Assembly (NCBI GenBank): GCA_008711295.1
Contig: VUYV01000036.1
Location: 5,426,829 to 5,490,828 of the forward strand
DNA length: 64,000 bases
Source: Anarhynchus alexandrinus
Taxonomy: Eukaryota > Chordata > Aves > Charadriiformes > Charadriidae
Direction: 5' to 3'
Shown here: positions 1 to 13,600 of the stretch, piece by piece
Layout of the letters: each line of letters starts with the position of its first letter
How positions within the stretch are numbered: position 1 is the stretch's first letter
Notes under the pieces: generated by a model
The model's database searches: none
Told to the model about the DNA's origin: nothing
What the model saw: only the letters and a program-made list of their open reading frames with translations
Position numbers and translations under genes: made by a program

Positions 1-1639
1 CAGCCTTTTACACCATGATAACATTCAAAATTATCTCTTTGTTTACTCCTCCTGGCCTAAGAAGAAACTCTTAGCTCCATATATGTGGTGTGTTCTTTTG
101 TACCCTCAAGAAGATTTTGAAGGTAACAACGTGCATCTTGAATTACGCTCTCCTGGAAACTCCACTGACTTGGAAATTGTGTCCTGAAGACAGGTGCTTG
201 AATGATTTCTTCCAAATAACGAAAGTAGGGTCACTTTTTTGTTTGTTTGTTTCATGGCACAGAAGGACCTAGCTAGGTTTTCTCCCTTGTATAGTTCAAC
301 TTTGCATGTAAGGCACTTACCCAGCATGTAGGAGACAGTTTCATTTCTCTTTCTCAACCAAAAGGGTTTGAATCCCATGCCTTCCCAGTCCTATCTCCCA
401 TCTCCATGGAGAACATCTCACCACCAAACTGCTCGAGGATGAATGGTAGGGAGAAAAAAGAGCTCAATTCCCTGCCCTTGAAGCTCTGTCACTGTCATGA
501 AGTAATTCAAGACTCCTTGAGCCTCTAAGTGTGGCATGACTGTATATCCTACCTGGCTTTCACAGCTCCTTATGTGAGAGGGGGCCTAACTTTGACTTCT
601 GCTCCTGGATGGGTAATACGTTTATGAAACATTCATTGGTTGAAATTAATAAAGAGATCTTTGGAGACCTAAAGAGATCTTTATTTTTAGTATGCTTATT
701 TGAAATAGGTAATAACCATCAGAAATCACAAATCTGAATCAATGGAAATGTCATATATGTATGGTGTGGAAAACAACCTCCACAATTTTTTCTTTATCTA
801 CATGATATTGTTCTCATAAAGTACATGTGTTCTAGTGCACTCTTCAATCATAACAGTTTCATGTGCCCAAATAAAAAGGGATTAAGAGGAAAAGAGGTTA
901 TTTCATTTACTAATTAGTCTTCACTGCTAATCTCACTAAAGCAGATTAATGATTTTGGTAACTAGTAGAAGGTTCAGAGCCCTGCAATTCTGTATTTTGG
1001 AAAAAAAACCCAACCAACTGTACTGACAGATAAAAAAAATGAGTGAGACATGAACCAGCAAATAAGATTTAATGACAAAATTTGCTCATTTTCCTGTGCA
1101 AATAGTTCTATTGATTTTTGCAAGACTACTGTACAGTGAAACTAAGGCATTCAATAATAATAGCTGTTAGTTTCCCAAGAATTAATCTCTTCCTGCAGCA
1201 GTGAACTGTCCTTTCTCCTCCTGTATTGTACGGTTAATCAACATCCATTTCTAATGGGTTGTTTTATCTGCATGGGATTATTTAAGACTTGTTTATACAC
1301 CTAGAGGACTATGTCTAATGATAACCAGTGCTGAACCTCAGTGCTTACACAGTGACAGTCTATCCTACCTTCTCAAGATGGTACCATGACTGGTATCTGA
1401 GCTTCATAAGACTTTCCCCTTGTAACTTCTGTCTGTCCCTTGTCACTTACAGCTATTCCATAACTATTTATCTCGTACTTTTGCACTTTTAGCACCGAAG
1501 AAAGGGAAAACAAACGAACCAGGCAGCTACAAACCCTGATATCTGGATTCAGCAGCGTGCCACGCTTTAGGAGTAATTCTGGTGAAATCAATAATTGAAG
1601 AGTTGGAGGTGAAAAGGGGTAAAATGTAACATAGTTTTC
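1..1639. other. AT-rich intergenic sequence, no gene seen
   Basis: No exon, RNA gene or recognisable transposon was found. Open frames here are short and look like chance. The only local structure noted is a short direct repeat, AAAGAGATCTT, occurring twice around 650-682. Confidence 0.5.
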
Positions 1640-1860
1640 CAAAATGAGGTAGATTATGCCAGGCTGTGTTGGGTGCGGGTGCCCAGGTGCTGGCGGGGGG
1701 ATGCTGCATGGCGGCCTCATGGAGGAGAGGCCGGGGCTGCCCCGTGCCGGACACAGCTGGTTCCAGCCGGCTCTGACAGACCCACCGCAGGGCATGTGGA
1801 GGTGCTCCATGGTGGAGCAAATATCCACCATGTATTTGCAACAGTTATGCAAGATTTGGA
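1640..1860 (+). mobile_element. Fragment of an avian endogenous-retrovirus LTR
   Basis: A GC-rich island sits abruptly in AT-rich surroundings. Its core (about 1725-1830) reads like the U3 part of a common bird LTR family, with phrases such as GGGGCTGCCCCGTGCCGG, a GGTTCCAGCCGGCTC run and GGAGC(A)AATATCCACC near the right end. The 3' half of the LTR is missing and I could not find target-site duplications, so this is a truncated relic. The short open frames through it are incidental. The family assignment is from memory of bird repeats. Confidence 0.5.
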
Positions 1861-3415
1861 ACGTTTTAGGTAAGACATTGTTTTGCTTTTGGAGTAATAA
1901 AATATTTTCGTTTGTGCTGGTTACCAAAAGCATCATCTGGCATCATCTGGTTCATCTGGCAAAGAGTCTTTCTAATCTATATCACAATCTGTCCACTTGA
2001 ATTTGGGAGCTTAAACAAGAAACTCAAATCTTAAATTTACAGAAATGCAACCAGGAAATACTTCAACCTAAGAAACACACCTGATATAAATGAGTTGCGT
2101 ACTAGGTACGGTGACACAGAATTCACCTTGTCTTCTAGAATACGGTGGCAGCCTTATTTAAAGACAAATAAACCAAATATATTTGTGTTTGATTTTATTA
2201 GAATTGCTTGCATATAGAAAATTGCAAGGTGAATATTGACACGGCAACTAGTTAATGTGTTGGCGTTTGCATGGTCAATACAATTTCTATAATTAATCAT
2301 ATAATTCTTCAATTATTTTAATCAGAATCAATGCATTAACTAATAAAATGAAGAGTTGTTTAGAAAATTAACCTTCAGAAGACAAATTAAGATGAAAGCC
2401 TCGGCAAAATATGGTGGTTTTGAGGAGTTTTTCCATCACCAGTGCTACTGGGCCTCTTGAATTCTTTCTGCTAGGGCGCGTCAAGGTAAATTAGGAAGGT
2501 AGATCTAGCCTCTCAGCATTAAAGGCACTACTTGATTCCTGCAGTGTTTGCAATAACTTTATTCTGCCTGGTCAGTGACAAATCCATCTGGTGTAACAGA
2601 TGTTGTGTGAGCCCTGTCTAATCTCATTCTGGTTGGAGGACAGCAGAGAAAGAGGTTTCTCTCTCCTGAGGGAGTCTCCTCCTATTCTGAAGGAGTTTCG
2701 TAAAGTCTTATAAGTAAATCTGCAGACCCAAGGCAGCTACAGGGTGGTGACAGACTGGATATGGAGTCAGCTTTGAGGTGCTGAAGAGTGTACAGGTGAC
2801 TTGATCCGAGACCCGTGCTTAGGAAATTGAATTTGCCTTGGGGGGATGGGATGCTTGCAGGATGGACTGTGTAGTAAATAACACTACTGACAGAGGTAAA
2901 TTAGAGTCCTAAATAGTCATGGTTTGAGCTGATTTTGCTTTCAGAGGAAATCTCTAGATAGTTCAACTGAGCGGGTTTTTTTTTTGATGCCAACAACATA
3001 CTTGCAAAGAATTTCAGCTTTAGTGTATGTAGACTGGAGTTTCATGCAGTGAAATATGGAGAAGAAGCATCATGATAATCTACAGTGGTGAAAGTAGTAT
3101 GACAGATCTATACATTACGGGAGTGATTTTTCTGGAGTCATAACCCAAATTCAGAGATGATCTGTTGAAGTTTAAGTAGGGGAATTTACATTTTCATAAC
3201 ACTCTCTAGTATATAATCCACAGCTCTTAGGCTATATATATTACCACCTTGTTTTATAACATTTTTGAAATCGCTAGGGTTTTAGAATTTACTTGTTCAG
3301 GGTCTATCAGAAAGATGTGAGATAGTCAAAGCAGAATGGCATTAATTTAAAATAATGGTCCTTGAGTTTCTTGTATTCTCCTTTAACGTGGGATCTTATA
3401 AAATATATAAGATCA
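1861..3415. other. AT-rich intergenic sequence; possible conserved element near 2190-2400
   Basis: No gene seen. The stretch 2190-2400 is very AT-rich and holds several TAAT/ATTA homeodomain-type cores (AATTAATC, TTAATC, ATTAAC). This composition is seen in conserved noncoding enhancers near neural genes, but here it is only a hint. Confidence 0.35.
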
Positions 3416-3997
3416 TGTCCTGGTTTCATCTGGGATAGACTTAATTCTCTTACTAGCAGCTGGTACAGTGCCATGTTTTGGATTTAGGATGAGAATAATG
3501 TTGATAACACACTAATATTTTAGTTGTTGCCAAGCAGTCAAGGACTTTTCATCTTCTCATACTGGCCTGCCAACACGAAAGCGGGAGGCACCCAGGAAAC
3601 TGGGAGGCGTCACAGCCAGGACAGCTGACCCAAACTGGCCAAAGGGACATTTCATACCATGTGACATCACATTCAGCATATAAAGCTGTGGGGAGAAGAA
3701 CGAAGTGGGGGATGTTTGGAGTTATGGTGTTTTATCTTCCCAAGTAACCATTACGAGTGATGGAGCCCTGCTGTCCTGGAGATGGCTGAACACCTGCCTG
3801 ACAATGGGAAGTAGTGAATGAATTCCTTGTTTCGCTTTGCTTGCATGTATGGCTTTTGCTTTACTTATTTAACTGTCTTTATCTCAACCCGCGATTTTTC
3901 TTCCTTTTACTTTTCTGATGCTCTCCTCAATCACACCAGGAGGGAGTGAACGAATGGCTATGTGGTCCAACTTGTTGGCTGGGGTTAAGCCACAACA
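3416..3997 (+). mobile_element. Solo LTR of a bird endogenous retrovirus (copy 1)
   Basis: The element starts TGTCCTGGTTTCATCTGGGA and ends about GGGGTTAAGCCACAACA, the boundaries of a widespread bird LTR. Inside are the family landmarks CAGCTGGTACAGTGC, GTTGATAACACAC, GACAGCTGACCCAAACTGGC, a TATA-like CATATAAAG near 3677 and the late block ACTGTCTTTATCTCAACCC. No internal retroviral genes flank it, so it is a solo LTR. The same family recurs at 48477-49009 in the same orientation. The flanking five bases (GATCA left, CAGCA right) match at only three positions, so the duplication is mutated or my right edge is slightly off. Confidence 0.8.
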
Positions 3998-6900
3998 CAG
4001 CACAGAGAACTTTTTTCTTACATGTAGTGGGCCAAATTACAAAGGTCATGAGTAAAGGTTGCCATGTAGATGAATCAGATTCTGTGGGAGTAGGAAGAAA
4101 TAAAATTAATAGCAGCTCAGTCTCCCTTGCACCCATTTGCATTCACCTCTGATTTAAGTCCAGTGAAGCTGGGTTTTAATGAACCATGCGCTCTGGTCTT
4201 AAAACACTAATGTGAACTCTTCCAACTTTGATTAGCAGAGGCAGCAAGGTATTAATTTTAAAATGGGACATTCCAAGCACAGAAGCTTTCTGCCAAAGTG
4301 TATCTTAAAGTCCTGTGCAAGATGGAAATCTAAACAAGGTGCCAAAGGAAGAAATGAAATAGGATTGTCAGCCAAATTTTACTAGGAGAGATTATATAAT
4401 AAAGATTCTCAGCAATGTTACATTGCAGTGAAGTCCTACTCTAAGAATTGCTAATAAAACACTAAAACATTTATTAGATTCAATTATGCATATCTGAAAC
4501 CATTTTGTGGATCTCTTCATTTAGCCATAGCTTTTACATGAGTAAGAACAGATGCATTAACTCCCTTGTCCGCTTCCCAAGCCTTTATTCCACCATAAGG
4601 TTTGCTAAACTGAAATCTTCTGTGCTTATCCTACAGACCTCCTCTCAGAGGATGGATTCGGAGTTTGATGTGGTCACCTATCAGTCTGCACAAGGGCTTG
4701 AGACAGCAACAGCAATGCCAGTATACACACATTGGCTACCCCTGTTTTGTCTTACGCAGTTTTGGTTTGTCACAGGCTGTTTGCTCTGGATCATTGTACA
4801 GTTGAGGAAAAGGATGGCTGTTTAAGACGCATTTGAAATGTAATGGCCACCATGATAGGGATTAACCGAAAGCAACCAGTATATTCTTCAGTATACAGAG
4901 GATCATATTTAGGAAGGGATTTGGTGCCTTAGGAGAAGATGAATAATACATTTTTCCCCATGACTAGACAATTACGTCTTGCAGTTTGAGGCACAAGTCT
5001 GCCTTTGTTTCAATTAGAATAAAAAATTTTCTTGGTGGTTCTTTTATGAAGATTACTATGCCCAATTCAGTTTTAAAATTCCTTAATGGTTTATAATTTG
5101 TAGCCATCTGTCAGTGACCTGGTAAGGCATAATAACTGTCTCCTGTTCTCAGTCGTTAATACATTGCTCAGAAGCATCTTTTTCCTAAGCCATACCAGTC
5201 ATTATAATTTACCCTACATTCCATTATGCTTTAATTACCGGATCATCTGTGCAGATTATGGTTCAGTACTAAAAAAAAAGGAAGATTCACAATGTTTGTC
5301 AGAAGCAAGTGCCCTTTTCTCATCTTTACCTGCTGTGTATGTTTGCTCCAAATTAAGCTGAGTTTGGTAATTGGAGAAATGAAAGAGGTTGTGTGAACTG
5401 AAAATCAATTTGGAACACATGGCACAAAGAATGCTTTCTTATGAGGCATTTTTGTTTTTCGCCTTTTTATGTACCTGTAATTATTTATGCTAATTATGAC
5501 TGAGGTATCTCTCCCTTACACACACATTAGGTTGGAAATTATATGTGACCTCCAAAATCAGAAACTTGTAAGAAACAAGTTAGAATTACAATGCTAGAAA
5601 ATACAAGCTATGGGAGCTTCTGCATGCAGGCCTGTATCTGTCCTGAAACCAAAGCAGTATTCTCAATCCACTGCGCAGAAGCACAGTTTGAGTTTAGAGT
5701 GAAGGACTCATCTCTTCCAGTTATGTGCTATCCAGTTATGTCATCAGAGAATTTGGTTAAACCCCCCTGTTTTTCTTTGGTTGAATTTAAACCAGATCCT
5801 TAGCTGGATAAATTGCCTTGTCTCTGGATCCGACAGAGCTGTGTTCATGCACCAGCTGAAGATCTTGATGGATTAGGAACAATTGAAAGTAGGTGATTAC
5901 CTAGTACGGAGGGTAACGACCCCTCTGTGGCATGGAGTGGAGAGACCTGTTGTTTGGGAGCCTTTCTCCCTCACTGCCGGATGGCAGACTTCCCTGTTCC
6001 CTCGTCCCACAGTTACCACTCTTTGCTCAGGAAAGCATCTCATCCAGAAGATTTTGACCTTATCACTATTTGACTAAAGAGTCGAGACAATAACATTTTA
6101 GTGCAAAGTCCTAGCAAAATTCCTACCATGTCGTTTTGAATCATGCACAGAAATATGCTCTACCTAGAAATGAAAAACAATCTGCAGAGGGTTATTCTTT
6201 ACTATTTTATTTAGGAAACTAAGGTAATAGAAGCAAGTAAGGTAATATAGATAAAACTTTTTTTTTTTTTTGCTTTGGGCGATAGCAGACAGTACCAAAA
6301 TTACGGTGTATTATTCAGGTTAATGCTTTATTTGTGCTGCTCCATCAGTTGATTTCATGCAACTTTAGCTGATAGGGTAGTGATGTGAAAGAAATATGGT
6401 AATGGCAACAAGTTAAATCAAGTTATTCTTTTGCCTGCAACTAGTGGAAGCAGCCTTTGGGGTCTACATCCTACCATTGAGGGGGAAGGATAGGCGTTTA
6501 TTTTATCCACATTTTGCATGTTCCATATGCTGTTCACTTCATGCTATGACAGTAACTGGTTTACATATATGCCCATTGTTTCCAAGGTCACCACATTGTC
6601 TGGGCTTTACTGTTACAGTCCTGAATCTTTTGACTTTTTTTTTTTCTCTCATGGATCACACGGGATAGATGTATCCTGATGTAAATGGGAGACAGGGAGG
6701 CCACCATCATGTCATTTTAGACAGGCACCATGTCAGACAAAGACATGTGGCATGGTCTTTGTGGCAAGGTACTGAGGCAGCACTGTGACACAAAGCTGTT
6801 GGCACTAATTGTGATTGCCAATGGAATATTTTGGAGCAGAGTCAGATTTATTGCTTGTAGAGTTTGTGACAAATCCTGCAAGTGTGCATAATGGTGTATT

Positions 6901-9749
6901 TCTGATAACTTTATTGGCTTTAATGCTGTTACTCTCATATAAAATATTAACCAAATTTGTAACTACTTGATGGTCTAAGGACCATGTTACATGGATGAAA
7001 TGATTCCTTTGACTGTAATGATTGGAAAAGTTTCATAGGCAAAAGAAATCATACTTGACAGCCTTTGCCAAACTACCTGGAACGCTTTATATTGTCAAGC
7101 AAATTTTTTTTTTTTTTGTAAAGGTATATGGGGAGGACAAGTATCATGTGAAAGGTGAGAAGCTGATGTTATGCACTAACTTCAAACTTGCTGGACTTAA
7201 GACAAATCACAGAACCACTCAGTGCCTTAGTTCTTCAGTTACAGAAAAGCAGATGAAAGTATTTGTGTAACTAAAGATTTAAGTTTGGACATACCGTGGT
7301 AATGAGACGTAAATATTCTTAAGATAAGGTATTCCCACCCCACTCTCCAAGGATATGTGTACACAGTAACTTTCTGAAGAGCAGTAAAGGCAAATCCAAA
7401 TTGGCTCTGCAGGAGCCAGGTGGGATCTAGAAGTCTTGTATTATTTTTTTTTTTTTGCACAAAGCACATCTGAGTTGAGATGGCCTATTGACTTGGATAA
7501 AATGTCAGATGGCATATTCTGCCTTCAGATCTTGGCTGGATGTCCATATTATATTTGAATGCTACCATATAGACTTACAGCCTTGGTCTTCCTTGGTACA
7601 GGGATTTTTACGGCACTCTTCACAGATGAAAGCAAGTGAAATGTTGTTATATATATCAAGCCCAGCTCAGACTGGATTGGAAGGGAATAGATTTTGATCT
7701 CTTCTGAAATGAAGAAAGATTCCTGAAAGATGTTGTTTGTTTTATCCCATCACATATGTGTTATTTTGGTTCCAATTATTTTTGAGTTATTTATACCTGG
7801 CTACATGATTGAATTTGAATATTAAACCCATACGTTTACATGTCTCCTTGGATTATATGCCTCTGTATTGTGTAAGGATATGGGAACTCATAGGCACACT
7901 TGTGAGACACAGTATACACTTTAGATCAGTGACCTGTTAGTAAGTGCCAGGTTTAAAGAAGCTAGAGTTTAAGGAGAACTCTAATAAACAGATCAAAAAA
8001 ATGCTGTAAGATATTGAGTAATGTACTTGAAAAACAAACAGCAAATCAATGGTCTATTTAGTTTGCAACCCTTTGGTGTTGCATCTTATAATTGTTTGCA
8101 CAGTGTCTCATACTTCGCATCTGTTGGCAATATCATAAACATATAATGAATATAAATTACAATTCATGATAGTCAATGTCAGTCCTAAAAGACCATTTGC
8201 TGAGGACAAGTAACTGAAACGAGAAGACAAGTTCCAAATGAGTTGCTTACCAAGATAAAATAAATTCATTATAAAGGATGAAAACATAATTTTTGTGAAC
8301 CTGACTTAAACATAGGTCCATCACCTCCTACAGAGATAAATAACAACAAAAAATTCCAAACTTTCATTTTAAAGTCTTCACTAGCATCAAGGATTTGCCT
8401 CAGCAATGACTTTGTGAGACTGAGCTCCTGAAATGCTTTTGAAAACAGTATGCTGGAGATAATAAACGAGTGACTCAATGCTTTGGCACACTCCTGAAAA
8501 TGCGAACAGTTGGGACCACAGCTAACAGCAACAGATGGGGAGTTCTCCAGCTTTGAATCTTCAGTAGGAGACCACAGTAATCCTGTAAGCATGCCAAAGA
8601 AAACACCAAGTTAGAAGAAATAATTATTAGGCTTGCAGTCTCCTGGACTCTTCAGTCCGCAGACATGCTAATCGATACCTTCCTTCATGTTCGTCTGATT
8701 ATTTGACCTTCACAATCTTTCCCATTAAAAGCAGTGGCAAAATGCACCCCAGAATGAGTAGAAGCTCTCAGTTTCTTACATCACTTTTAAAAATGTCAAC
8801 TTCATGTCATCTTGTTTGGCTGAAGACATTTCATGTGAAAGCCTCGAACTGTACGGACACTGTGAACACCAGTTTGCATCATTGGTGCTACTTTATTCAC
8901 GACACAGTTTATGAATGTCACCAGCAGTTTCACCTATATTTTACCTACTTTACTTCATGTCAAGCTACATGCTGAGCATCCTGTCTCTGTATTGGGCCAC
9001 AAGAGAGGGTAACAATGTGGAAAGGACTGCAGTGATTTTATCATTCTGCTGACATTCAGCTCTCTATCACCGTGTCAACCTACAAGAATAAGTACTTGGT
9101 CCGAGGTGACCAAGATGCATTCGAGAGCTAGCTAGTTAGGGACCATACTGTGCTGATGCTAACGAGCTGGAGAAAGCATCAGTCAGGGAGGAAAGGCTGA
9201 AATGAGACTTGTGACACTTTTTGATCAAGACTTGTGATTTGATGTTGCATCTGGCTGTGACACCGAATCCCTATTTTCTCTTAGACAATCCTTTTGCATC
9301 ATTCTGGGCATGATTTTATGGGCAGCGTAGTAAGTATTTTCTGTGTGTAGACCTTGCCTCATGAGCTGTGAATCTACCATTTCAAGGCTTCATTAGCCCT
9401 GGAGGTGTAACTACAAATATAAGTTGTTCAAAATACAAACAAGTATGACAGGTGCAGCCCATACATGAAGCAGAACCTCGCAGGGCTGCCTATTACAAGG
9501 CTACACAAACTGTTTGGTGGTTTCCAGATGATTGCAAGACATCCTTTTTCATTAACAGAACACAAATTGTATGGAAGTAGTCAACTGGAGATAAAAAAAG
9601 CAGGATTCAGCACAGTTTATTGGAAATCTAATCAATATAGCTAATAAATTTTAAAATGCAGTTGAGCTAACCAAATTCAGATGTCAACTTTAAGTGATTT
9701 GAACTAAACCTGAGTCACTGCTGACTGTACGGGGTACGTCCTCACTTGG
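3998..9749. other. Intergenic sequence, no supported gene
   Basis: About 5.7 kb of AT-rich DNA with homopolymer T runs (for example near 6260 and 7106) and no recognised exon. A 107-codon open frame on the minus strand (8269-8592) begins beside an acceptor-like sequence but resembles no protein I know. It is discussed as a weak finding and is not called a gene. Confidence 0.45.
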
Positions 9750-9866
9750 TGCTCAGGGACATGATTTGGTGGTGGTTTTGGCAGTGTTAGGTTGATGGTT
9801 GGATTTGATGATCCTAAAGGTCCCTTCCAACCTAGACAATTCTATGATTTTATGATTCTATGATTC
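9750..9866 (+). mobile_element. CR1 LINE, 3' end fragment
   Basis: The text runs through the avian CR1 3' tail: a TTGGTGGTGG block, GTTAGGTTGATGGTTGGA, then GATGATCCTAAAGGTCCC and TTCCAACCTAGACAATTC. It ends in the CR1 terminal repeats TCTATGATTTTATGATTCTA. CR1 has no poly-A tail and is usually 5'-truncated, as here. Confidence 0.9.
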
Positions 9867-10367
9867 ACTGATTATAGTAGGAACTTAGACACCTATTATA
9901 CCTGTAGACACTCTCATGTAGACATCCAAAGGTAGAAGTCTTAGTCTGGAGTTGAATCTCTCTTTGCCTTTCTGGATCATATTCTGACATTGTTGGATCC
10001 AGCAGAGAATGACCGCTAGCAAAAAAAGAAAGGCTTTTCAGCTGGAACTTTTTTTCATAAGCTTATTTTTCAGTTCCAGGTTTAGAATGTCTGGTGTCAT
10101 GTGAAATTCCATACGTTCTGTAAAGACGCCTCCTTCAGTGGGCAGCATAAGAAAACAAACCAAAAATAGTAGTTCTGACTAATTGCTAAAGTATCTGCAT
10201 ATATTTATAGTTGAAATATAATTTAAATTGGGACATTCTGAATGTAAGCTTAATTATTACAGAAGCAAGCCTTCACTTCAACTTTTGAAATTAACAGCAA
10301 CAATAAGCCTGCATTTGAGAAGCATATGTGGATCCGTAGCTAAAGCTGTAACGTACTAAGAGGAAAA
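9867..10367. other. Intergenic sequence between CR1 fragments
   Basis: No gene seen. A segment near 9880-9900 (ACTTAGACACCTATTATACC) resembles degraded copies of an old amniote repeat, but it is too short to call. Confidence 0.4.
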
Positions 10368-10673
10368 ATCATAGAATCATAGAATGGTTTAGGTTGGAAA
10401 GGACCTTGAAGATCATCGAGTTCCAACCCCCCTGCCATAGGCAGGGACACCTCCCACCACACCAGGTTGCCCAAGGCCACGTCCAGCTTGGCCTTGAACA
10501 CCTCCAGGGATGGGGCTTCAACAACCTCTCTGGGCAACCTGTTCCAGTGTCTTACCACTTTTGAAGTGAAAAACTTCTTCCTAATGTTCAATCTAAACCT
10601 GCCCTCTTCCAGTTTAAATCCTTTCCCCCTCGTCCTATCACTACATGCCCTAGTAAAAAGTCCTTCCCCAGCT
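10368..10673 (-). mobile_element. CR1 LINE, 3' end fragment, minus strand
   Basis: Reading right to left this is about 300 bp of CR1 3' sequence ending in the terminal repeats (ATCATAGAATCATAGAATGG on the plus strand at 10368). It carries the block TTCCAACCCCCCTGCC and the GGTTGCCCAAGGCCAC block. The short open frame on the minus strand (10340-10591), with [20 protein letters not shown], is the translated CR1 3' tail, not a host gene. The 3' end is nearly the same as the copies at 34402-34470 and 55969-56141, so all three belong to one subfamily. Confidence 0.93.
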
Positions 10674-13600
10674 AATACATAAATACATAGTAGAACACAT
10701 GGCTTCCTAATAATTAATCATTGTTATTTTTCCCTGTGGTATTTTGTGAAAATATGCTATTAGGCTTAATTGTGGCAATATCAAGAAAAAGAACTTCTTT
10801 ACAAGAATCATCAGTTTGTTGGTTAAGTATTGCAAACGGCAGAAATCTGTATGAACTCTGCTTCAAAACCTGCCGTAACACTCTGTAGTGAGTACGCTGT
10901 GGGCATCTAATGTGCCTGGTCAAAAAGCCTGGGGGACTGGCTAGTGCTCACTGAGTGCGACGTAGTTGAGCAGTGAATTTCGGATCTCACGTTCCCCTTG
11001 TGATGAGCAGAGGGAGAACTATAGGCTATGTCTGCCCACCCGGCAGCTCAGTCTCTCCCTTCACAGACAGGCGCAAAGAGATGAAGTATTTTCTTCCTTG
11101 AAAAGTATATGCTAAATAGTCATGACAGCAGTCAAAGGAAGGAAGATATTTTTATCTTTTGCTCAGGCACACAGCCTAAGCAGTCTTGTACAAGATAACA
11201 GAGGAAATCTGTGGCAGAACAGAAAAATGACTTTTGATACCCTGAGTCACAGCGCAACGCCTTGCCAACAACATGTTTTTCCTCCAGGGAAAGTTTCCTT
11301 TTTTTCCATAAGGATACTTGCTCGTCCTGTAAAAGTAGGGTGATGTTAGTTCCCTGTTGCTTTTTAATATTCCTGCTATTATGCTACTGCTGGTCAGGCA
11401 AAGAATATCAAATAAACAAAACCACCTCCACATGTCAGTAATGTACTCATTTATTCATCATACTGCAGGTAGTTACTTTAAATGGGTAAATCTGAGGTGG
11501 TGCATTTTTCTACTTTTTCAAGTGTGTAAAAAGAATGATTAATTCCAGTATGGGAAGAAAGTTAAGTACAGGATAAAAATGATCTGAAATCTATATATTC
11601 CACAAGGAATGAGAAAAAATAAGCAAGAACATTGCCAATCTGATAATGAGGCTGTGGGAGGTGGAAAATATCAATAAAGAGTCCAAAAAAGCTGATCTAA
11701 GCAGTGATTTAATGAGGTCCTATTTCATAGCATCAGGCTTTTTTCTTTTAAAGGGACGTAGTCAAATAAATACACTTAGACATGATCTTGTTTTAAGGTC
11801 ATTCTAATCTTGTGGAAATGTCCCTAGTTGTACAAGTATTTATTTTTTTTCTTAAAATATTTCATTTTAGGAGAAATTTCATATGATAGTAACTGCTTAT
11901 AGGCAGTTATGCCCTAATTTTCCCCCTAATGTCTGTGCAGGAGCCAAGAAATCTTCCCATACTCTTTTAAAAAAATTTTTTTAAGCAATCTTAGTAATTT
12001 CATTGTGATGAAACCAAATTAATTGCTTGTAGTCAACTGGGAATTAAATGTAATTCAGATATTAGTAGTTTAAATGGGCCTCAGTCCTCTTTCTGAGGTT
12101 TGGCTGATCAGGAAAGAGATGAGTGTTTCATTCAGATCCAGTAGGTCCCCAAAATTTCTAGTTTCAGAAATATCATTCAAATATTGGTGATTATGCTTTG
12201 ATTTTGCCTTGTTTAGGATTCGTTACTGTGACATCTACTGAACGCCTTGAGCTGAAGCTCCATTTCTTTTCCTAATCCCCTCTCTCCCTCCCTCGCTCTT
12301 CCGTGTATCTTTACTTTTTCCTCCTCTTTTGTTTAATCAGTGCTTCTCAGAATCCTATTCTGTAGCAAAAGAAGGGGAAAAAAGAGGTGGCTTAAGGAAA
12401 ATAATTGTTTCCATTTCAGTCCTGGCCCCTACTGCGTAAACGAGTATGATTATTCCTTACATCAGTTGTTAGTAGTTCCATATGCAGCTCTGTCTGCTTC
12501 CCCCACTGCCTTACCCAAATCTGCCAGGTGCTGCTTGCGCGCTGCCCAGTCTACAAAATGAATATAACTGAACAGCGGAACAGCTCAGCCTGGCTTGGGG
12601 AAGGTCAGCCTCATGTTAAAAAGGAAGGAAGCAAGGAAGAACTTCTTTTGGTGCCACCAGAAGGGAGAGGTTTCTGGAAAGAACATAAGAAACCATAACT
12701 TGGTAAGAGCATCTAGCCAGCTCTTTCCTAGGTGGAGGGAATGGTGCAAATGCAGTTACTAGATATGTGGCAAGGTAGAATGGAAACGGTCCAATCTGAA
12801 CGTTACTTGGTGTAGGTGTCACTAATACCTCCGCCCTGCCAGCCCAAAGGAGGTGCTCAGAGTACAGAGAGATGGTCGAGACTTGTCATGAGCGAGACTC
12901 TGAGTCCCCTGTTTACCTGAGAGGATGTAACGTGCATGCTCAGTGCTTCTTCCTTTCTTAAACTGACAGGTTGTACCCACAGAAGCAAATAGAAGGTGCA
13001 GATGGTTGCCTTGAGTTACCCCAACAGATCAGCAGAAACCTGCAGAGCATTCCTGGCAGGAATATACCGAACATACCGACTTGCAAGAGGTGGCAAATCA
13101 ATAGGAATCTTATCACTGTCATTTGTGTGTGAAATCTTAAATTTCATGGTGCATTAAGTCACAGTTTTGTGTCATGTTAACCTACCTTTGAGAAAGCAGT
13201 AAGTTTCAGAAGGTAAGGGGTGTCTTTAAATGGAAAAATCTGTCTCATATTTGGTCAGCGATTAATCTGAATGAGTTTCAGTCTTTCAGACTTGTTGATT
13301 CATATATCAAAAGCAGGGCTGCTATGTAAAGGTTTATGACTAAAGGCAAGGTAGGTTAATTACTAACCAATGGACTGAATCCTAAGTACCCTGCAATGTG
13401 ATTTAAGATGTATATAATGGTGATTAATTGATACACAGGCTGGATTAAGACCAGGTAAAGGGGAAAAAATGCTGGTGGAACAATAAAGACGATAATTTAC
13501 TGTGGTTGTATAGAAACATTCTCCTGTTTTTCAGAAGTGCCCGATAAGTCCCTGAGAACCACTGCATTTTTTTGTAAGTAAACATACCATTATTTCTATT

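Noticed and set aside
1656..2000. GC-rich plus-strand frame of 114 codons
   Set aside because: Its first half is an LTR fragment and the rest is AT-rich noncoding sequence. There is no domain.
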